Source: Clostridiales bacterium (GTDB lineage: Bacteria; Bacillota_A; Clostridia; Peptostreptococcales; Anaerovoracaceae). From it: a stretch of 11,131 nucleotides of DNA. The notes under the pieces were generated by a model. The model saw only the letters and a program-made list of their open reading frames with translations. It searched no databases and had not been told where the DNA came from. Both the position numbers and the translations under genes were made by a program. Positions 1-7,062 of this stretch are shown in pieces; within the stretch, counting starts at the first letter, position 1; each line of letters opens with the position of its first letter. The stretch lies in NCBI GenBank assembly GCA_012510935.1, contig JAAZHB010000257.1:1-11131 (forward strand), read 5' to 3'.

Positions 1-1
1 G

Positions 2-1858
2 TCAGTCGGTCATTTTTTGCGGACAGTTCATACATGCTATCCTTTTCTGTTCTCTGCTCCTGCGTTTGCTCTCGTTTGATTTCTCCCTCCGTATCTTCTT
101 GGCACAAGCAGGACAATACCTTGATGCACCAGAGCCCGGGACATATTCAACGCCGCACACCGTACAATTTTTAGCGGGCATTGCTGCCCACCGTTTTGTA
201 GGTATGATATGTAATTCATCGACAAAGCCGATGAATTTATAGTAAATCTTGATTTCCTGCTTCACTGTTCCGTCTGCCATCTTCTCACGCTCCGAAACAA
301 GTATCTTGTCTATGAGTGCGTTTATAACTGTTGCATCCAGTTCTTTTAAGCCTTGATAATTTCGGATAAGGGCGAGGAAGTCACGGATTCCCCGTGATTT
401 CTCGTAGCTTTCATTAAGAGTTTCCGTCACCTCTTTCAGCCTTGCTTCAATTTCAAGCTGCTCTTTCTGGTATTTCCCCGACATCATCTCAAAATTCCGC
501 TCGGTAATACGCTCCATGACCTTATCCTCGTAGAGAGAGGAAAACAGCCTGTCCAGTTCCGCAAGGCGTTTGTTCAGCTTCTTACGTTCTTTCTCTAATG
601 CTTTCGCCCTGCTCTGGTCTGTTTCCGTGAGCCGCTTTTCTATGGCCCTGACCGCCTTTTCATCATTCACTGCCATATCCGCAAAACAGTTGATGTCGGC
701 AAGAACGGCATTGAATAAATCCCTTGCTTCTATATTGTGGGCACTACACTCGCTTCTTCCGTTTCTTGCATAATTATTACATGAATACTGTACACAGTCG
801 ATAATCTCTGGGCGTTTCCTCCTGTGTACGTTCATTGCCCGCAGAGCACATCCGCAGTCCACACACTTGATAACGCCTGCAAAAATATTTACAAATCCTC
901 CCTTGTTCTGTGGAAGCCTACGACTTGTAATAAGCTGTTGGACAATATCAAATTCCTCCTGCGTGACTATTCCCTCATGGGTATTGGGTATCACTTCCCA
1001 TTCTTCGGGCAGCTTAGAGGGGCGTTTCTTGCTTTTCATATTGGCGGCAATCCGTTTGTAGCCTACAAGATTTCCCGCATATATCGGGCTTCTTAAAATG
1101 CTCCTCACGCTGTTCCCACTCCAAATATAGCGTTTGTCCTCGTTCCCCTCAAAATGACGTTCAAAGCCTGTTTCGCCACGCTCCGCCGCATAAGCGGCAG
1201 GGCGTAGGATATGCTGTTTATTAAGATGTCTGCAAATTTTGGCAACTCCATTCCCTTTTAATGCAAGGTCGAATATCTCTTTTACAACATGTGCCACTTT
1301 ATCATCTATCAGCAGATGGTTGTGGTCGGCAGGGTCTTTGATATAGCCATAAGGGGCGGTAGTTCCCATGAATTTCCCCTGTTGAAACCTCGCCCGATAT
1401 GCCGATTTTATCTTAACAGATATGTCAGCGGCATACATTTCGTTTAAAATGTTGCGGAAAGGCGTGATGTCCATAGCAGATTTATTCAAGGTATCTACGC
1501 CGTCATTGACCGCTATATACCTCACGTTATGCTCTGGGAAGAAAACTTCCAGATATAACCCACAATCAAGATAGTTTCTCCCCAGACGGGATAAATCTTT
1601 CGTAATCACGCAGTTTATCAGACCGCTTTCAATGTCTTTTATCATATTCTGGAAACTTGGTCTTTGGAAATTTGTACCAGAATAACCATCGTCCACATAC
1701 GTTTTTGCTATGTGCCATCCCTGCTTTTTCACATAATCCGTGAGGATGGATTTCTGTGTCGCAATGCTCGCACTCTCGTTATCCGTACCATCGTCTTTAG
1801 ATAAGCGGCAATAAATGCCGACTAAATAGATTTTCTTTTCTTCTTTGATTCCTGCCAT
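2..1858 (-). CDS. Large serine recombinase (TndX/TnpX-like site-specific integrase)
   Basis: Catalyses excision and integration of the element by serine-mediated double-strand exchange. The 618-residue protein has an N-terminal resolvase domain with YCRLS (putative nucleophile Ser20), the TKDLSRLGRN segment (about 86-95) with its conserved arginines, and YVDDGYSGT near residue 54. Next come a recombinase domain and a zinc beta-ribbon (CVDCGC, later CNN and SEC, roughly 335-375), then a long charged coiled coil. Near the C-terminus is a further CTVCG...CPAC pair, a possible second zinc knuckle. Start: ATG at 1858 lies 9 nt after GGAGG. The TGA stop (4-2) contains the GA dinucleotide proposed as the crossover core, so the gene ends at the element boundary. 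It is the last gene of the minus-strand block, downstream of the small unknown gene. Length is between my recollection of TndX (about 530) and TnpX (about 700). No damage is visible. Confidence 0.93.
   Translation of the reverse strand: MAGIKEEKKIYLVGIYCRLSKDDGTDNESASIATQKSILTDYVKKQGWHIAKTYVDDGYSGTNFQRPSFQNMIKDIESGLINCVITKDLSRLGRNYLDCGLYLEVFFPEHNVRYIAVNDGVDTLNKSAMDITPFRNILNEMYAADISVKIKSAYRARFQQGKFMGTTAPYGYIKDPADHNHLLIDDKVAHVVKEIFDLALKGNGVAKICRHLNKQHILRPAAYAAERGETGFERHFEGNEDKRYIWSGNSVRSILRSPIYAGNLVGYKRIAANMKSKKRPSKLPEEWEVIPNTHEGIVTQEEFDIVQQLITSRRLPQNKGGFVNIFAGVIKCVDCGCALRAMNVHRRKRPEIIDCVQYSCNNYARNGRSECSAHNIEARDLFNAVLADINCFADMAVNDEKAVRAIEKRLTETDQSRAKALEKERKKLNKRLAELDRLFSSLYEDKVMERITERNFEMMSGKYQKEQLEIEARLKEVTETLNESYEKSRGIRDFLALIRNYQGLKELDATVINALIDKILVSEREKMADGTVKQEIKIYYKFIGFVDELHIIPTKRWAAMPAKNCTVCGVEYVPGSGASRYCPACAKKIRREKSNESKRRSREQKRIACMNCPQKMTD
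4..25 (+). other. Left attachment half-site (putative recombinase-binding arm)
   Basis: Reading inward from the TC dinucleotide at 2-3, this arm has 15 nt and then GCGGACA (19-25). The right end read inward on the minus strand has GA, 15 nt and GCGGACA; the arms match at 16 of 22 positions and both continue into a TTCA shortly after. It overlaps the last codons of the recombinase. The assignment as an att arm is inference from symmetry and spacing. Confidence 0.6.
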
Positions 1859-1912
1859 ACTGTAAAACCTCCGTATCTGTCCTATCTGTTTTCATGTCCC
1901 ATTGCGTACATT

Positions 1913-2176
1913 CTAAGCGGACAGCCCCTCATTGTCGAAGGTGTCGCCCTCGGCAATCTTCTTCCGAATATCCTCGGAGATAATCGGGACAAACGCTTCT
2001 GTAACGGTCTGTGTGCCGACATATTCACGGCTGATTATCATCTGCACTGGTGCTTTTGGCACGATACGCTTTCTCTTTTTATCTGCTTTCTTATCCTCGC
2101 CCATACTTAAATCTTCCTTTCCAGACAGGGCAGGGAAGAGTTTGGAAATGTCCCCGCCCTGCCAATCAGATACCAT
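1913..2176 (-). CDS. Small charged protein of unknown function
   Basis: An 87-residue protein I cannot assign to a named family. It has a short N-terminal segment with SKLFPALSGKE, a strongly basic stretch (KKADKKRKRIVPK, about 29-41) and a C-terminal half with predicted beta and helical character ending in a DNEGLSA tail; there is no membrane segment. The ATG at 2176 overlaps the stop of the upstream gene as TAATG, with GAGGA a few bases before it, so translation is probably coupled. An internal Met at residue 25 is an alternative start but lacks the coupling. Lying directly before the recombinase, it may be an accessory protein for recombination or mobilization, but nothing in the sequence proves that. 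Confidence 0.6.
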   Translation of the reverse strand: MVSDWQGGDISKLFPALSGKEDLSMGEDKKADKKRKRIVPKAPVQMIISREYVGTQTVTEAFVPIISEDIRKKIAEGDTFDNEGLSA

Positions 2177-2406
2177 TAATCCTCGCTGTTTAATTCTTTC
2201 TGTAATGCTTTAAGGAGTGCCGCCGCTTCATAAGCGTTCAGCGTGATTCCCTTGCCGCACTTTTCACGGTTCGGGGAAAAGCTGCGGATGTCATACTTCG
2301 GCTCTTTCCCATTCCATGAAATGAGATTGATTTCCTTTGTGTAGCCACTGTCGCCCGTAGACAATACTGCGATTTCCTTTACGATTTCATACTGGATTTC
2401 TCTCAT
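2176..2406 (-). CDS. YdbC/PC4-like single-stranded nucleic-acid-binding protein
   Basis: A 76-residue protein resembling the YdbC family, bacterial relatives of the transcription coactivator PC4 that bind single-stranded DNA. Matching features are the N-terminal YEIVKEIAVLS strand, the KEINLISWNGKEPKYDIRSF core with its alternating aromatic and basic residues, and a C-terminal helix (LNAYEAAALLKALQKEL) preceded by GKGITL. Start: ATG at 2406 has GAGG about 9 nt upstream. It follows the ParB-like gene after 45 nt, and its stop overlaps the start of the next gene by one base, so the three are probably one transcript. Binding single-stranded DNA would suit a mobilization module that makes ssDNA during transfer; that link is inference. 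The family assignment is from memory of the motif pattern. Confidence 0.72.
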   Translation of the reverse strand: MREIQYEIVKEIAVLSTGDSGYTKEINLISWNGKEPKYDIRSFSPNREKCGKGITLNAYEAAALLKALQKELNSED

Positions 2407-2451
2407 TCTCCATACCTCAACTCTCTGTATTTACTTCCCGAAAAAAGAAGA

Positions 2452-3306
2452 TTAGCGGCTGTCACGGTTGCGTTTCCTCTGCAACTCACGCTCCAAAAGT
2501 TTGATGATGGTTTCCTCCATCTGCTTCGGCGTTGTGTTCTTCGGAAAGTATTTTTTCAGCTTGCTTGTGTTGATTTTCAAGGTTTCTTTCTGGTTGCCCT
2601 TTTCCTCCGTCATAATCGCAAATATCGTATCCATGTCAAGCCGCCCGCTCTGGCTTAACTGTTTCATCCGCTGTGCCTGTGAGAGTGAGGGCGTTGCTTC
2701 TTCGCTCTCCATCGTGGCAAAGAGGTTTTCCTGCTCGTCTTTCTTCAAGAAGGACAGTTCCACCGCAGGCGTGAGGGCGATTTTCCCCTCGTCCACCATC
2801 TGCAAAATCGGCGGTATCAGTTCCGTCAGGCGGATAAAACGCTGCACGGTCATCCTGCCCACGCCGAAGCCCTGTGCCACCTTGTCGTCCGTCCGCAACT
2901 TCGTCACAACTTGTGACGAGGTTAAGTCTGTGCGGAAACCCTGCCGCTTCATGGCTTCGGATTTCATCTTGTAAGCAAACGCCCGCTCCGATGGCAGGAT
3001 ATTCTCACGCTGCAAATTGCTGTCTACAAGGGTGATGATGGCTCGGTCACGGTCTAAGGGCAGGACAAACGCAGGCACGGTATTTATCCCTGCAAGTTCA
3101 GAAGCACGGACACGCCGCTGTCCTGCAATCACTTCATAACCGTCCCCGTCCTCTTTCGGGCGTGTGATTATCGGCGTGACAATGCCAAATTCCTTGATGC
3201 TTTCCGCTAACTCTGACAGTGTTTCATCTTCTGCCACATGAAACGGATTGTCGGGGAACGGGTACAAGTCTTTGGTCTTTAACACCTTAAAATCCTGTTT
3301 CTTCAT
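2452..3306 (-). CDS. ParB/Spo0J-family DNA-binding protein
   Basis: A 284-residue ParB-like protein. The N-terminal ParB/sulfiredoxin-like domain holds the hallmark IAGQRRVRASELAG (GQRR at 62-65) and the second box DSNLQREN (95-102), the CTP-binding signatures of the family. A helix-turn-helix region follows (about 130-165, with VGRMTVQRFIRLTELIPP), and the C-terminus is highly basic and probably mediates dimerization or binding. Start: ATG at 3306, with AGAAAGG about 11 nt upstream, 8 nt after the relaxase stop, so the two are co-transcribed. No ParA partner is present. In mobile elements such orphan ParB proteins may stabilise the excised circle or regulate transcription; which applies here cannot be told. 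Length and motifs look complete. Confidence 0.9.
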   Translation of the reverse strand: MKKQDFKVLKTKDLYPFPDNPFHVAEDETLSELAESIKEFGIVTPIITRPKEDGDGYEVIAGQRRVRASELAGINTVPAFVLPLDRDRAIITLVDSNLQRENILPSERAFAYKMKSEAMKRQGFRTDLTSSQVVTKLRTDDKVAQGFGVGRMTVQRFIRLTELIPPILQMVDEGKIALTPAVELSFLKKDEQENLFATMESEEATPSLSQAQRMKQLSQSGRLDMDTIFAIMTEEKGNQKETLKINTSKLKKYFPKNTTPKQMEETIIKLLERELQRKRNRDSR

Positions 3307-3314
3307 TCACATAT

Positions 3315-4280
3315 CTACCTTTCTTTCGCTCTGCTTCTATGATTTTTCTGCAATTCTTCCAACACTTCGGGCGGTATTTTTGACAGCAGCCGCCCCATCT
3401 GCTCGTTGGTTCTCTGCAATTCAAATATCTTCTGATTCGCTTTCTGCACCTTTAGTTCCTGCTCGTACTTTTCATCACGCATACGCCCCGCATAGTCTGA
3501 TTCCTGCCCAATTCTCTCTTTCAAACTGTCGATATACGCCTGCTGTTTCCCGATTTCCTTAGAGAATTTCTCCACGTCTGGCAGCCATGCAGAGAGTAAA
3601 TCTAACGCTTTATCCCTTTTCTTCCCTGCGTTAAAGGCGTTGATGTCGGATAGGGCAGACACGATTTCTTCATACTGTTTATCAAGCCTGCCGCCTAATT
3701 TATAGAGCCATGTGGGGACGTGTTTCCGCTTGGTTTCCATTGAGGACTGCCCCCGTTCAAGCTGATTCCACCGTGAGGACATCCGCTCATGGTAGGCGGT
3801 CTGCCACTCGGATAATGATTTCTGGTTGCCTAAGATAGCTTTCGCTGACAGCTTATTGTCTGGCGTAATCGGCACAAAGCAGAGGTGCATATGGGGCGTT
3901 CTCTCGTCCATATGGACGACAGCGGAGAGGATATTCTGCTTTCCAACACGCTCCGAAATGAAGTCAAGAGCCGTCTGGAAATACGCTTTTTGTTCTTCGG
4001 GCGGTAACTGGTTCATAAATTCTGGTGAAGCTGTGATGAGCGTTTCCACCATCATCACGCTGTCTTTCCTTGTCCTGCACCCCGCTTCGGCTACCATGCG
4101 GTTAATCTCTTTCTTGTAGGTGTACTTTGGTGGTGCTATGAGATGGTAATTGTTTTTAGAGCGTTCCATATCTATATCTGGGTTGCTTTTGTAGGCTTCT
4201 TTCTTCCGCTCGTTGTGGCGTTCACAAGCCGCAACGCCGCCCGCTTTTCGTTTCTGGAAACGCAGGATTGCATAAGGCAT
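3315..4280 (-). CDS. mob: MobV-family relaxase (plasmid recombination/mobilization protein)
   Basis: Nicks oriT and leads the transferred strand into the recipient. The 321-residue protein matches pMV158 MobM in layout: an N-terminal MPYAILRFQKRKAGG, a histidine at position 22 (ACERHNER) where MobM has its proposed nucleophile His22, NNYHL (43-47), and the metal-binding HMDERTPHMH (H123, E126, H130, H132). The C-terminal third is a charged coiled coil, as in the family, though shorter than MobM (about 490 residues). The open frame extends upstream to 4451, but ATG at 4280 has AAGGAGG 9 nt before it and gives the family N-terminus; the extra stretch is repeat DNA. The matching oriT lies about 290 nt upstream, oriented so that mob would enter the recipient last. 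It is followed closely by the ParB-like gene. Confidence 0.93.
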   Translation of the reverse strand: MPYAILRFQKRKAGGVAACERHNERKKEAYKSNPDIDMERSKNNYHLIAPPKYTYKKEINRMVAEAGCRTRKDSVMMVETLITASPEFMNQLPPEEQKAYFQTALDFISERVGKQNILSAVVHMDERTPHMHLCFVPITPDNKLSAKAILGNQKSLSEWQTAYHERMSSRWNQLERGQSSMETKRKHVPTWLYKLGGRLDKQYEEIVSALSDINAFNAGKKRDKALDLLSAWLPDVEKFSKEIGKQQAYIDSLKERIGQESDYAGRMRDEKYEQELKVQKANQKIFELQRTNEQMGRLLSKIPPEVLEELQKNHRSRAKER

Positions 4281-4315
4281 AGGCGGATTCCTCCTTTCTT
4301 TCGGCGGGTGACCGT

Positions 4316-4445
4316 CCTTTGGGGTGACAGCGGTGACGGTGGTGACAGCAGTTTTGGGATACCCCCTGCCGACTGCCGCAACTGTCACCCTCACCCCCTG
4401 CATGACGGTCATGTCGATGATGACGGTGTTTTTGGGATACCCCCC
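4316..4445 (+). repeat. Left pair of GTGAC-rich repeats (forward orientation)
   Basis: Two related units lie in direct orientation. Unit one (4321-4370) has GTGAC three times at a 9-base period and then TTTTGGGATACCCCC. Unit two (about 4401-4445) is more diverged, with ATGAC/ATGTC at the same 9-base period and the same GGGATACCCCC ending. Two further copies in the opposite orientation lie at 4711-4768 and 4816-4865, across the oriT hairpins. They sit just upstream of the relaxase ribosome binding site. Confidence 0.8.
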
Positions 4446-4499
4446 TCGCAAGAGCCGTCACCGTCATGCCGCCATTCTTTTATCCGAAGCCGTAAGGCG

Positions 4500-4700
4500 T
4501 AGGATAGCAGGGCACAGCCCTGCCTTAAGGGAGTCCAGAGGGAACGTCTGGCACACGACTTTGCAGGGCAAAGTGTAGTGTGTTACACCCTGTAAACGCA
4601 GTCGGAAAAATCGGAATGATTTTTCTGACCGCAGGGGTGGTTTTACACGACCGAAAAGGGCGAGTAAATCTCACGCCTGCATTTTGCGTTTACGGGGTGT
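4500..4700 (+). other. oriT: oriT region with MobV/pMV158-type nick site and hairpin cluster
   Basis: AAAGTGTAGTGTGTTACAC at 4570-4588 closely matches the pMV158-family nick region as I remember it (TAGTGTG/TTA); here that string is exact at 4576-4585, placing the nick after 4582. The five-base arms GTGTA (4573-4577) and TACAC (4584-4588) flank the loop. Around it are perfect hairpins: GCAGGGC/GCCCTGC (4507-4523), CCAGA/TCTGG (4535-4551), ACTTTGC/GCAAAGT (4558-4574) and GAAAAATC/GATTTTTC (4605-4625). An outer pair, 4586-4600 with 4685-4699, is complementary at 14 of 15 positions. No convincing coding frame exists here. A nick on the + strand would lead with the tet(O) side and bring in mob last. 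Confidence 0.82.
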
Positions 4701-4710
4701 TCTCCCGTAG

Positions 4711-4865
4711 GGATGACAGCGGCAGGGTATCCTAAAATCACTGTCACCACCGTCACTGCTGTCACCCGCAGGGCAGAGCCGCCAGCTTTACATGGCTTTA
4801 AGCGTCAATGACAGTAACAGGGGGGTATCCTAATATCGGTGTCACCACCATCACCGCTGTCACCC
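4711..4865 (-). repeat. Right pair of GTGAC-rich repeats (inverted orientation)
   Basis: On the minus strand, 4768-4711 and 4865-4816 each read as GGGTGACAGC, further GTGAC repeats at a 9-base period, then TTAGGATACCC. They are inverted relative to the pair at 4321-4445, so the four copies flank the oriT hairpins symmetrically. The copy at 4816-4865 is also the 3' end of the RepA-like gene and encodes its GDSGDGGDTD tail. Confidence 0.8.
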
Positions 4866-5830
4866 GCCCTCCTTGCAAGGGCAATCCGCCTGCCGTCTTT
4901 CCTGCGGCTGTACTGGTAGCAGATACGGTTCTCGCTTAAAAATGTGGTGCGGTATTCATTCAGCCATTTCGTAATCACCGTGGGTATGGTTTCCGTTTCC
5001 CCCATAGCGGCTAACAGTTCCGTTGCCGTGCCTATCCATTCTTCCTTATCCCTCATAAAATCCACCAACCGAAAAAGGACATCTGGTATCGTTTCTTTCG
5101 CAAGCTGCTCCTGCGTTTTCCGCTCCACAAGCTCCCAACGGCAATCACGGAAACGCAGCGTGTATTCCTGATAAGGCGTGTCCCTGCCCGTCACATACAG
5201 CTTGGCGGTGTCAGACGCACGTTTCTCCTTTTCCAGAACAAAGGTAGCGTCCGCACTCCCCGTTAATCCTGTCGTCCCAGACACCTTGTTGAACACGTCG
5301 CTGTCATTCTGCTTTCGGATGTGGTGTACGACAATGACCGCCAGAGAGTGCCTGTCGGCAAAGTCTTTGATGAGGGAGATGTCCCCATAGTCGCTTGCAT
5401 AGGCATTGTCTTTTGAAGCTGTACGGACTTTCTGCAAGGTATCAATGACAATGAGCCTGCTGTCTGGGTAATCTTTCAGATAATCTTCAAGCTGCACGAT
5501 AAGACCGTCTCACAGCTTGCAGCTTGCCACGGCAAAGTGGAGCCGCCCGCTTGCTTCGTCCGTCAAACGAAATAACCTGTCCTGTATGCGGCAGAACGTG
5601 TCCTCAAGGCAGAGGTAAAGCACATCGCCCTCCATTGTCGGCATATCCCATAAAGGGATTCCCTGCGACACGCATAAGCATAGCTTCAGCATGAGCCAGC
5701 TTTTGCCTATCTTCTGTGAGCCGCAGAACAGCGATAAGCCTGTCGGGATAAGGCTGTCCACCACAAAGGATGGTTTCTCAAGCGGTTCATAAAGGAGCGT
5801 TTCGGCGTTGACTGTCTGTAACTTCTGCAT
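4805..5830 (-). pseudogene. RepA-like AAA/RecA-fold ATPase, interrupted by an in-frame TGA
   Basis: The frame encodes a P-loop ATPase of the RepA/hexameric-helicase type found in Firmicute mobile elements. The first part (5830-5510, 106 codons) holds the Walker A motif GSQKIGKS (37-44) and ends at TGA 5512-5510. The same frame continues without another stop to 4805 and holds the Walker B segment LIVIDTLQ, the VHHIRKQ motif and a winged-helix-like C-terminus. The two parts join as CKL-stop-DGLIVQLEDYL; relatives I recall have a serine there, so one base change (for example TCA to TGA) would explain it. GTG at 5497 could restart translation but lacks the P-loop. Start ATG 5830 has AAAGGAGG 5 nt upstream. 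The C-terminal Gly/Asp tail comes from the flanking repeat. A sequencing error cannot be excluded. Confidence 0.85.
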
Positions 5831-5873
5831 GGCTTTCCTCCTTTCGGGCGGTGTCTTTGTTTTCGTTGCACAT
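5787..5873 (-). CDS. Possible 28-residue ORF overlapping the start of the RepA-like gene
   Basis: A short frame beginning MCNENKDTARKEESHAE and ending ...RRNAPL. ATG at 5873 has a strong AAGGAGG about 9 nt upstream, and the ORF runs 44 nt into the RepA-like gene in another frame. It may couple translation to RepA, acting as a leader, rather than make a working protein. The peptide is polar with no recognisable domain. Support is the ribosome binding site and position only. Confidence 0.35.
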   Translation of the reverse strand: MCNENKDTARKEESHAEVTDSQRRNAPL

Positions 5874-5984
5874 AGGCGTTGACCTCCTTAAAAATAGATT
5901 TACTCCCACGGAAAAAAGTGAGAGTATGTAATGCCGCCAATCCCACACAAATAAAAAACAGATTTCTTTTTCGGGCGGTGTCGG

Positions 5985-6459
5985 TCACGGTTGGAGATAT
6001 TTCTTCAATTTCCGCCTTTACTTTCTCCTTTGCAATCGCAACAGATTTCTGTATTGCCGAAGCGGTGCAATGCTCCATAGCGGCGATTTGGTAAAAATTG
6101 AACTCATACTCGTAGTAGAGCAGGAAACGCCGCCTTTGTATCTCTGGAAGGCTCCCAACCGCCTTATAGAGCGTTTCATTCCGTTCTTCCTCAACCATGC
6201 GTTCATCAAGGCTCTTAGGCACACGCAACGCCCGTCTGTAAAGGGTTTCGTCCCATACCTCGTTAAACTCCCTGTGCCGCTCGTCCCATTAGAAAAGATT
6301 CCTGTTCCTGCGCTCCATCTGCCGAAACTCCATAAAGAACTGTTCCGACACTTCCAACTCGTGGGATTTGCCCTGCCCGTCCTTAAAGCTGATAAAATAC
6401 CTTGTGCCGCTTTCCGTGGATTCCTCCCGAAGCGTGTATGCCTTAACCCTGTATGCCAT
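5985..6459 (-). pseudogene. Sigma-70 region-4-like regulator, broken by a nonsense codon and a frameshift
   Basis: Begins MAYRVKAYTLREESTESG at ATG 6459 (GGAGG about 8 nt upstream) and reads to TAA at 6291-6289 after RNRNLF. The same frame resumes at once as WDERHREFNEVWDETLYRRALRVPK, followed by a sigma-region-4-like helix-turn-helix (LPEIQRRRFLLYY...IAAMEHCTASAIQKSVAIAKEKVKAEI). Relatives I recall carry glutamine at the interruption (CAA to TAA). Near 6006-6009 there is a second lesion: the frame reads EIEEISPTVT, whereas removing one base gives KKYLQP and a stop at 5987-5985, the expected end. The length of 475 nt is 158 codons plus one base, fitting a single insertion. Without the shift the frame wanders to 5707 inside the RepA-like gene. 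Probably inactive; only a 56-residue N-terminal peptide would be made. Confidence 0.8.
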
Positions 6460-6474
6460 CCTGTTGTCCTCCTG

Positions 6475-6507
6475 CAAAAAATGAGTGAGGGGATTTCCAT
6501 CCCTCAC
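6475..6507 (-). terminator. Rho-independent terminator after the second regulator
   Basis: On the minus strand GTGAGGG (6507-6501) pairs with CCCTCAC (6491-6485), then TCA and six T (6481-6476). It lies between the second sigma-like gene and the broken third one, only 16 nt before the latter's start, so it could also act as an attenuator. Confidence 0.7.
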
Positions 6508-6542
6508 CCAGTAGCCCGCAGGATGGCAGGCTGTTTTAGAAG

Positions 6543-6968
6543 CTATAAAATTTTACGCAGCTTCTTCAGCAGATGGTCTAACCTCGCATAGATGGCACCA
6601 GTCGTCAAATGCACAAGCGGGGCAATCTCCTTTGTGGAATACCCCTGCATTTTCAGCAGGACGATTTTCAAGGTACGCCCGTCCACCGTGACTAATACTT
6701 GATAGAGATTTTCGCTCTCAATCTCTTCCAGTAACTCCGCAACCGTACCCACTTCCGCCTGCCGCTCCCTGCCTGCCATGTCCTCAAGATATTCCGCAAC
6801 GTCATTCGTCCATCGGTAAAACCGCCTGTTGGAATTGAAGTCTGCCCTGTCCGCCATGCGTATCTGCTCAATGGTCGCTTCATCAACGCCGCACTCACGC
6901 AGCAGCTTTTCCTCCGCTTCTTTCCAGATACGCCATTTCCTGTCCTCCCGTCCGTGGTTGTATGCCAT
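6543..6968 (-). CDS. Sigma-70 region-4-like helix-turn-helix regulator (second of three)
   Basis: A 141-residue cytoplasmic protein, probably a DNA-binding regulator. The C-terminal 50 residues form a sigma-region-4-like helix-turn-helix (VDGRTLKIVLLKMQGYSTKEIAPLVHL, TTGAIYARLDHLLKKLRKIL). The N-terminal half is charged and helical (AYNHGREDRKWRIWKEAEEKLLRECG), without a visible region 2, so it is not a complete sigma factor. Start ATG 6968 has GGAGG 8 nt upstream; an upstream TTG in frame overlaps that ribosome binding site and was rejected. It sits between two other regulators of the same general type, separated from each by a terminator hairpin. Likely targets are promoters in the mobilization module, which is inference. 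Confidence 0.75.
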   Translation of the reverse strand: MAYNHGREDRKWRIWKEAEEKLLRECGVDEATIEQIRMADRADFNSNRRFYRWTNDVAEYLEDMAGRERQAEVGTVAELLEEIESENLYQVLVTVDGRTLKIVLLKMQGYSTKEIAPLVHLTTGAIYARLDHLLKKLRKIL

Positions 6969-7006
6969 TCTTACTTCCTCCAATCAGAATTGATTGAGAG
7001 GGCAGA

Positions 7007-7048
7007 GAAAAGCCCCCTCATCTTCCCAAAGGAAAAAACAAGGGGGCT
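7007..7048 (-). terminator. Terminator after the first sigma-like gene
   Basis: On the minus strand AGCCCCCT (7048-7041) pairs with AGGGGGCT (7018-7011), followed by a short TTTTCTCT tract. The loop contains a smaller inner stem. It lies just 15 nt downstream of the first sigma-like gene; the U-tract is short, so termination may be partial. Confidence 0.65.
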
Positions 7049-7062
7049 GAACGCCTTAAATT

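Noticed and set aside
2468..2974. 168-codon + strand frame opposite the ParB-like gene
   Set aside because: It is a shadow of a clearly coding minus-strand frame with family motifs, and has no start signals.
4281..4451. Upstream in-frame extension of the relaxase (57 extra residues)
   Set aside because: It is translated repeat DNA; ATG 4280 has AAGGAGG and gives the MobV N-terminus with His at 22.
4316..4865. CRISPR array
   Set aside because: Only four diverged copies in two orientations without uniform spacers, and no cas genes.
5707..5984. Long C-terminal extension of the third regulator into the RepA-like gene
   Set aside because: It follows an apparent one-base insertion, resembles no family, and runs in another frame over the P-loop coding region.
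5510..6291. Stop-codon reassignment or programmed recoding explaining both interruptions
   Set aside because: The two stops differ (TGA and TAA), both codons end other genes here normally, and one lesion is a frameshift; decay or sequence error is simpler.
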